Source: Paracentrotus lividus (lineage: Eukaryota; Echinodermata; Echinoidea; Camarodonta; Echinidae). From it: DNA of 64,000 nt. A program made the position numbers and the translations under genes. Below are positions 57,234 through 64,000 of this stretch, in pieces; position 1 is the first letter of the stretch, and each line of letters starts with the position of its first letter. The stretch is from positions 24,307,104-24,371,103 of the forward strand of contig CALNVZ010000174.1 of assembly GCA_940671915.1 (NCBI GenBank), given 5' to 3'. The notes beneath the pieces are model-generated. The model was not told the origin of the DNA and did no database searches. It saw only the letters and a program-made list of their open reading frames with translations.

Positions 57234-57304
57234 CTGACGCAAAGAATGCGACTATTTTTCCTGAGGGGCGCAGCCCCGAAGGAAAATAGTTGCATTCGCG
57301 TCAG
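57234..57304. repeat. Strong imperfect hairpin, about 70 bp
   Basis: CTGACGC..AATGCGACTATTTTTCC pairs with GGAAAATAGTTGCATTCGCGTCAG around GAGGGGCGCAGCCCCGA, which itself holds a GGGGC/GCCCC stem. It could be a fold-back remnant or a structured RNA; nothing else distinguishes these. Confidence 0.7.
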
Positions 57305-57394
57305 TGAGGGGACTATAGTTTCACCAAAACCTCTGAAGGCCGTATATAACTGGTTTATATCCGTCATCGGAAATAAAAGATTCTAAATCTCTAG

Positions 57395-57600
57395 AAATCT
57401 AGAGGCCGATATATACTCCAGATAGGGTCTAACGTTAGATCTAACCTAAAGTTAGAGGTCTAACTTAGGCCTGCATGCCCTGCATCTTAGTCTAACAGTT
57501 AGATCTATAGAATCTAGACTGGAGGTCTAACGTTAGAGTCTATAGGCCTAGACCTACCTAGATAGACCTAAGTTAGATCTAGTCTAGATCTTCATTTTGA
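57395..57600. repeat. TCTAACGTTAGA/TCTAGA-rich palindromic cluster
   Basis: TCTAACGTTAGATCTA, CTAACCTAAAGTTAG, TCTAACAGTTAGATC, GTCTAACGTTAGAGTC and AAGTTAGATCTAGTCTAGATC occur within 200 bases. Another TAACTAACGTTAGAC is at 57,700. Confidence 0.85.
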
Positions 57601-60328
57601 ATAATATACTCACTCGACCTTTGGAGTTTGGGTCTCTTCTTCTTGTAAAGTTGGGGGCCTCTGCTTAAGTTCAATCACATTATTGTTCTGCGTACCGGGT
57701 AACTAACGTTAGACTTCTACAACACTGATCAAACGCTGATAAATTAACAGCGTTGCTGTCGCCATTTACAATGAACTCCCTGAATTGATAGACGAGACGA
57801 AAACCTCGGCTTGCTATCATCATCAGATCCTCCAAACTACTTTACACATTACTTGTAAAAATTATCCATAATCCACGTCACTGACACTGCACTGCCATGA
57901 TCCTAGGGCTAGGCTACGGCACGCACTCTCCGATCCGGCAAACATGACAAAAATCCCGTCTAGCTAGCTAGCCGAGATCAAAATGTAAACAAAATTTGAT
58001 GAGTCACGCGCGTCGCGATGTACGTACGCGCACCATCGTCAAAATAAACCTTAACGAACGCAGAGAGGTGGATACCTTTATGACGTCACGGCACGCCGAG
58101 CACATGATCGGGGCTACGGAGCGCCGAGGGCTGGGGGGGGGGGGCGGGGGGGGGGGTCAGCAACGGTAAACGTGTACGAAAATGGGGTCTTTGCTCTCAG
58201 CCTAGCTCGTCACTCGATAGGCCACTATCGTTGATCGAGCCGTGCTATTTCGAGGTATATCACGGTCAGGAATATTCCCGGCTTTGTGTACGTCAGATGT
58301 TCAGGATTAGTGGCATTTTTGCAACAATTTCATGACAGTTGGTTGGAACTACCTTTGGTCAGCTGACGCGGCGTTCTGACCAATCACCTATGGATTCTTA
58401 CCATGACGGATATAAGATACTCTATATAACTACTGAGGGTGACGTCACGGCCGGCCGTGATTGTGTATATCGTGCTGGATGTTGATACGAATGATGGCGC
58501 AGATAAGAGTGTAGATGTTTTACCAATTTTTTTCAAGGAGTCCAAATTCAATAAATTAGATATTGTAGGCGCTACAAATCTTTCCTACTCCTATATAAAC
58601 AAGAGTGTATGAATAACGAGTTCCAACTCTTAGAATTGTGAAGATGGCAAACATGAGTTATTTATTTGATATTTTCACTATTTATATATTTTTAACTGCC
58701 GAGTATAGCGATCGAGTATGCTGTGAGGTGACGTACTGTAGATCCGGTCGCTCACCATGCGACACGCAGCTGAGCAGCTTGTTCCGTACGTTGTATGTGT
58801 AGTTTTTTTGTGTGTGTTGCCTTCGCTGGTACACCTATAAATCTGTAGCATTTCTGTGGCTTGCTGTATGATGTTTCGTTATTCCTCGTTTGACAAGTTT
58901 CAAGATCAAATGGGTGAACAGAAGTTTGGATCAAAATGACCTTTCTATGATTTCGAAGACATATAGTGAAAGATGATGAAAGCAAACTCACAAAGAAAAT
59001 TGATAAACAATTCTACTTACTTTACTTCGGGCTATAGCCCGACTTGATTTTCGTATAAATTGCTAAGGCAAAAACCGAATTCATGAGACGGTATTCATTT
59101 GCAAAGTGAAAGCGCAATAAGCGAACACTTAGCACATATACATGAAGCTAGCTAGCCAGGCCAAACCGCGGCCGGCGCAAGCGCAGACCGATTTCGCTAG
59201 CGACTTGGTTTAAGAGCCGTCGCATCACACCGGAAGATATCTATACAATAACACGACGATTACGTCCGCTACGCGAATTGACCGCGTGAGCATATCTCGA
59301 CAAATTTCATATTCGATTTCCTTGAATTAATCTATAGGTCCTATCGTATCCATTTAGAGGGCAGTTACATATTTTGGAGAATGAGTAGGTTCATAATCTA
59401 CTTTTATAAGCATTTAACGTTTCGCAAATTGATCAACTGCACACCAACAACTGCTGATTTCCATACGTAAACATTAATAACAATCAGTATTTATTGACTT
59501 GTTTCGCCACGGCCCTCGTCTTAAAATGCTACAAATAAGAATATTCTAGCAATTTAGAGGCATATTGTTGACTGTATGACATAGCTTCATTTTTATTTCT
59601 GTTTTAAAATCATTCACATAAAGTTAATAACGATAATATAAAAGTTCTGACAAACAAGTAGATTCATATAAATGTGTCAGTGTGTACACACGGCATGCCT
59701 TGTGTTTACTTCGCCAATACCGAATTCCCGTTTGTGACGTCGACGGAGAGAACACTAGTATTAGTACGCATCCCCGGGGAGCGAACTCGGAAAATATGGG
59801 TAGGGGTATATCGTTAAAATTCACTATTCTTAACTTATTTTGGGGGTTGAAACGCCACTCAGTATTTTTTTTTGGGGGGGAGGGGTTGTAAGGATGCTAT
59901 TAATATAAATATCTCAATGTTTCGGATCGTCTTCTTAATTCAACTTTAACATTATGGCAATTATCAAATAATGGAGGCAAGGGGCCCAGGGGTCGCCGCC
60001 ATGGCTTGCATCATCAGCACTTTTTGTTGTAGGCCTACCTGCTTTTGCATTTTCGGCCTATACACCTATCCTTCAGAGCCACTTCAGAATCCCAAAGTCG
60101 TGCCTCTAATCCAATATTCTTTTCTTTCAGATGCAAGTAATCTAAAAGAAAAGTGGCGCCTATATTTATTATTAGAATTAAATTTCGATTTTCATAATTT
60201 AATGTGATTTTTATTATGTAAATACACACAATTATATAAATTGATTTGGCAAGACATAATTTTTCGAGTTGGTGATTATAGCATTAATCTATGTGAAAAA
60301 AGATAACGCTATCTGTGAACTGAAACAT
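57601..60328. other. CpG-containing intergenic stretch, no gene confirmed
   Basis: More CG dinucleotides than elsewhere (for example 58,005-58,050 and 59,155-59,230) plus a poly-G block (58,130-58,160). A minus-strand ATG in good context (AAATGGCGACAG near 57,766) opens only 18 codons. It may be a promoter region for a gene outside the window; nothing here proves that. Confidence 0.45.
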
Positions 60329-60989
60329 AAGGAATTTGGTGGGGCATAACGGACCCTAGGGGCAAAACGGAACTTTCTCATAGCTTGACATCAAAAGTAT
60401 TTCTTTCTATAAAATGTATTGCAGTAAATGAGGCATTGCTGCACCAATTTACCACTGAAGTTTCATCGAAAAAAATCAATACCTACAGAGGGGGGTGCCA
60501 TTCAAAAATTTGTACCCCTCTGATGTAGGGTATTTCTGCTTGGGGCAAAATGGAACCCAATGGTGTGGGGCAAAAAGGACCATAATTTGGCTGACCCTGG
60601 GGAGAATTTGGTGTGCTCGCATCCCTTCTGGAGACTTCCAAAAGTACATTTATTTTGCCAACTTGAACAAATTTTGACAAATCAGTCCCCAGGAGTTGAT
60701 TATTTCTTACGGGGCAAAACGGTACCCCATAATAGGGTACCATTTTGCCCCAACAAAATATGCACGGAGTCAATTTTGCCCCACTAGTGGGGCAAAACGG
60801 ACCTTTTCCGATATTTTTCAGCTTCATTTTGCCGGAAGTATGAAAGAGATGAGAAATATTGATCGATTGTTTATCAAACTTCAATAAGAACTCGTCAAGG
60901 AAATATCATTTTTATAATCTTGCTCCTATCTGTGACGTCACAGAAGCCACTTGAAGTTACGTGGTACGTTATGCCCCACCTTCCCCTAC
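60329..60989. mobile_element. Fold-back element with GGGGCAAAACGGA internal repeats
   Basis: Left end GGTGGGGCATAACGGACC; right end GTACGTTATGCCCCACCTTC then CCCTA. The interior repeats GGGGCAAAACGGA(C/A), GGGGCAAAATGGAA and their inverses at least six times, plus CCATAATAGGGTACC-like palindromes. No transposase. Confidence 0.75.
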
Positions 60990-61394
60990 TCACACAGTCC
61001 GTCAGTGATTTTACGAACCGTCATACACCTCGCCGAGTTCCCAAAACCAGCTTTTGAGATAATCGCGTTCAAAGTTAGGGTGTTCTTCTAACGCTCATAA
61101 CTTCGCGCTTTCAAGGAAACCACGGTGATTATTTATATCAATATACAGCATGAAATCTATAATTTTACAATATGAAAAAAATTATTTGCAATTGGGGTTA
61201 GGTTTATGACGGTTCGTAAAAACAGCGACGAGTCATGTCACTCGAAGGAGATCGCCATTATAATCTTAAGCTTTACGGGGTATATCGTGTCTGCGCGTCT
61301 GTACAGTTTGCTCATTAAATGGAATTCACATACAAATAATGCAATTAATAGTGATGTCCTTTTCGCAATGCGCACGTTATTCAATCAATTGTAC

Positions 61395-61560
61395 CACCTT
61401 CTATTCACTGCTGTTGCTAAGCCGGGCATTCACCAGCAATCTATAAGAATAGACGGTTCACGGGTTCTATAGTAACGAAGTATTCAATTAGCCTGTAATT
61501 AAAGAATGGAACAATATTTCTAACATACTCGTGAATGGCATAGGGGAGACCGGGAACAAT
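61395..61560 (+). repeat. Direct repeat, first copy, adjoining a TAGGGGAGACCGGG end
   Basis: TATTCACTGCTGTTGCTAAG, GCATTCACCAGCAATCTATA, TTCTATAGTAACGAAG and TTAGCCTGTAATTAAAGAAT run into TAGGGGAGACCGGG. The same order is at 62,735-62,880. Confidence 0.9.
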
Positions 61561-62647
61561 TGTTATACTTTTTTTCCAAATTTGACTTATCAACTTTATT
61601 ATAAGTATACTCGCTTAAAACTAAGTAAAACGAAATTTGGATATCTTAGCTCGACATATGAAAAGGTTTGGGTTAAGTAGAACTGTTCATTTTAAAGCCA
61701 TTATCATTTCAAAACAAGAGGTCGAGTGTTACAATTGCCCCTGAACCGGGGGCAATTGTAACACACGTATGGGGCAATTGTAACACATGAAATTGTAAAA
61801 TTTTGTTTTTCTTTATCAAAGCTATGCACTTGACAGATCCAAGATTTAAACAACATTAACCACATAAGCTAATTAATAATAGAACATGACAATGCTTGAC
61901 TCAAGTTACGTTATATTTTCCACTTGTTATATGCATGGTATGGGATTATTGCAGAAGTTTACGTGCTCTGTACGGCGATAGAAGGGCGCTGAATTCAAAA
62001 ATTTTCTGCCTTCTGCCCTCAAGAAGAAGAGTACCATATATTACCTATAGTAGCTATAGGGGTAGGCTAAGATCGGCCCCAAAGAAATTGATAAGCAAAA
62101 AAACAAAATTTAATGCCATTTTTTTTTTTTTTTTTTTTTGTAGTAGCGGACCTCTGGTCGCCAGCGGGGGGGGGGGGGGTGGGGTTCGTTCGAACCCCCG
62201 AACCCCCCCTGGTACGGGGCCGGGGTAAGGGGCAAAAGTACATGTAGTTACTTAACGGCATTGTTACTATTGCCCTTGTGGTGGGTGACCATATTTGGAG
62301 AGATTTTTTTCTATCTTAGCTCAGGTATTCATTGTTGAAACTTAAGGAAAAAAAACAGACCAAAGAATATAATTTCTAAATTAATAAAAATGACAGCCAT
62401 GGCTCAACCACATATTTGTCCAGAAGAAAAACATTGGGTAGTGTGAGAAATTACTTTCCTGCTCGAAAAACTATTTTTTTGCTGTAAAAAGTTCAAAAAA
62501 CCGTTAAAACCGTTTACACACAAACAGCACGTGGAGTGATGAAATGTACTAGCTCTGTACACAGGTTAATTTTTTAGCGTGTTTCTGCTAGGAATGGGAG
62601 CCTCTGCTACAATTTCCCCGTGTTACAATTGTCCCCGGTCTCCCCTA
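61541..62647. mobile_element. TAGGGGAGACCGGG element with GGGGCAATTGTAACA internal repeats
   Basis: Left end TAGGGGAGACCGGGAACAAT; right end inverse TAGGGGAGACCGGGGACAAT, TA-flanked. GGGGCAATTGTAACAC repeats near 61,745-61,790. Interrupted near 62,118-62,222 by a poly-T/poly-G block with GGTTCG. The ends are identical in type to the 4,969 element but the interior word differs. Non-autonomous. Confidence 0.82.
62118..62222 (+). repeat. T-run/G-run repeat with GTTCGAACCCCC
   Basis: A poly-T run, GCGGACCTCTGGTCGCCAGC, a poly-G run and TTCGTTCGAACCCCCGAACC. Same family as 25,262 and 52,335. It appears nested in the surrounding element. Confidence 0.75.
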
Positions 62648-62734
62648 CTTTTCAAGATTGATGTTATATGTCGGCAATCGTAAGCTCTCAGATTGTCAAG
62701 CCAAAACAACCTTTGTTTGAGAATGTTGATTGTA

Positions 62735-62880
62735 TCCAACTTCTATTCACTGTTGTTGCTAAGCCGGGCATTCACCAGCAATCTGTAAGAAAATACCGGG
62801 TTCTTGAGTTCTATAGTAACAAAGTTTTTAATTAGCCTGTAATTGAAGAATGGAGAACGATAGGGAGACCGGGGACAATT
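62735..62880 (+). repeat. Direct repeat, second copy, adjoining a TAGGGAGACCGGGG end
   Basis: TATTCACTGTTGTTGCTAAG, GCATTCACCAGCAATCTGTA and TTAGCCTGTAATTGAAGAAT, colinear with 61,395-61,560. Confidence 0.9.
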
Positions 62881-63270
62881 GTAACACGGGGCAATTGTAA
62901 CAGAGGCTCCCATTCCTAGTAGAAACACGCTATAAACTTAAAATTTGTAGAGAGCATGCGCATTTCATCGCTCCACATGCTGTATGAATGTTAACAGATT
63001 TAACGGTTCGTGGAACTTTCTACAGCAGAAAAACCGTTTTTTGATCAGGAAAGTAATATTTCACATTACCCATTGTTTTTCTTCTGGACAAATATGTAGA
63101 TGAGCTACGGCTGTCATTTTTATATATTTAGAAATTATGTTCTTAGGCCATATTTTGCTAACGTTTCAACGATGAATACCTAAGCTAAGATAGAAAAAAA
63201 AATCTCTCCAAATATGGTCGGCTCTGTCAGGGGCAATTGTAACAAGCTGTTACAATTGCCCCTGAAGGAC
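62861..63270 (-). mobile_element. Second GGGGCAATTGTAACA element, partial
   Basis: Starts TAGGGAGACCGGGGACAATT. Its sequence to about 63,240 is the inverse of 62,280-62,647 (shared AGAGGCTCCCATTCCTAG and TCTCTCCAAATATGGTC). It ends at a small palindrome CAATTGTAACAAGCTGTTAC. Confidence 0.8.
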
Positions 63271-63400
63271 TGTTTCTGTTAAAGACCGTTGACGGAGTAA
63301 ATACAACCTTACATCGATTGAAAGCTAAGTAGGCGTATAACATAAATACCCCCAAAATAAATTGAATTTTTATAACAGTATTCATAAAAAGAAATAAAAA

Positions 63401-63671
63401 AAATACTCAAAAAGTTACCCCTATTTTAATGGCGCGGTTGATGACGTCAAAGAAGTTTAAGGGAATGCTACTGCCAGGTATGATTGGGTTTCGCCTTTAG
63501 AAAAAAAAGTTTGTATTGCTATGTCAGAACAATATACCCCATGTGTGCTAGAATTCTATTGTTATGAAATGAAAGGGCAAATTCATTCAGCATTTAGCAT
63601 GTAGCATTCCGTTAACATTTTTTGACGTCATCAGCCGCGCCACTATAATAGGGGTACTTTTTCGAGTATTT
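63401..63671. mobile_element. Short fold-back element, 271 bp
   Basis: AAATACTCAAAAAGTTACCC pairs with GGGTACTTTTTCGAGTATTT. Further in, GGCGCGGTTGATGACGTCA pairs with TGACGTCATCAGCCGCGCC. Non-coding. Confidence 0.85.
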
Positions 63672-64000
63672 GGGAGGGATGGCCTGGTTGAGGTTCGATC
63701 ACCTTTTTAATGAAATACTTTCTAGATGGAAGATAAAAATGCTTAAATTGGGAATTGTTGTATTATGAAGAAATATTAGCTTTCGTTTTATATGTAATTT
63801 TGGTTTTCATTTCTCGGTCTGGTCTGGGACTTTAAAGTAACTCCCGTAGGAACTCGCGCGGTATTAAGCAGCTTTCCGCTGCATCAACACCAAGCTTATA
63901 ATAACAAATCAGGGGCCACGGAGCGTTTTTAAAAGTGGAGGGGGTGAGCGGATGGGGGTGGGTGGGGGCTCAACAGGCTAAAAATCACAAATGTATGGTC

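Noticed and set aside
57710-57776. Possible first exon with good start context (ATGGCGACAGCAACG, minus strand)
   Set aside because: Only 18 codons before a stop, no clear donor, no downstream exon recognised.
1-64000. tRNA, snRNA or rRNA genes
   Set aside because: I looked for cloverleaf boxes and conserved rRNA words and saw none I could support by eye.

Overview
The window looks like AT-rich, intron- and transposon-rich animal nuclear DNA. A laccase-type multicopper oxidase gene with phased GT-AG introns, non-LTR retrotransposons of two kinds, many TA- or TTAA-flanked fold-back elements and long homopolymers all point to a marine invertebrate. Echinoderm or hemichordate is my guess from the repeat style, but no sequence here fixes the species. 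The assembly looks like lightly polished long-read sequence: repeated segments differ mainly by 1-2 base indels, there is one 25-N gap, and one 0.8 kb patch looks like base-calling noise.

Region 1 (about 1-12,300, minus strand) is one gene, a secreted-type laccase/multicopper oxidase. At least ten exons can be placed by phase-consistent splice sites. All four copper-binding motifs are present ([25 protein letters not shown]). One internal exon and the last exon are tentative, and the signal-peptide exon was not found. The introns carry several complete fold-back (MITE-like) elements: 4,294-4,882 (TTAA-flanked), 4,969-5,808, 8,731-9,730 and 10,243-11,381 (TA-flanked).

Region 2 (12,300-15,160) has no recognisable gene. 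Its last 0.8 kb (about 14,300-15,125) has no long homopolymers and resembles random sequence, unlike everything around it.

Region 3 (15,160-55,580) is the striking part: about 40 kb arranged as S1 - L - S2 - L'. L (about 22,370-35,432) and L' (about 42,145-55,310) are roughly 13 kb inverted copies of each other. S2 (about 35,437-42,143), between them, is a direct copy of S1 (about 15,342-21,951). S carries a CR1/L2-like LINE. L carries an RTE-like LINE, a second truncated CR1-like LINE, a 2.7 kb terminal-inverted-repeat element, a GGGGGTAATTGTCC-type minisatellite and half of a TAGGGGAGACCGGG element. The L/S2 boundary lies in the centre of that palindromic element. S1 has the same endpoints as S2 but is bracketed by a different, about 180-bp inverted repeat. 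This is either a real giant inverted duplication or an assembly artefact; the noise patch, the N gap and the indel-only divergence make an artefact a serious possibility.

Region 4 (55,580-64,000) is intergenic: short tandem repeats, a 0.4 kb array of interlocking palindromes (about 56,386-56,812), CpG-rich stretches, and three more fold-back elements whose interiors repeat G4-containing words. No convincing gene was found there.
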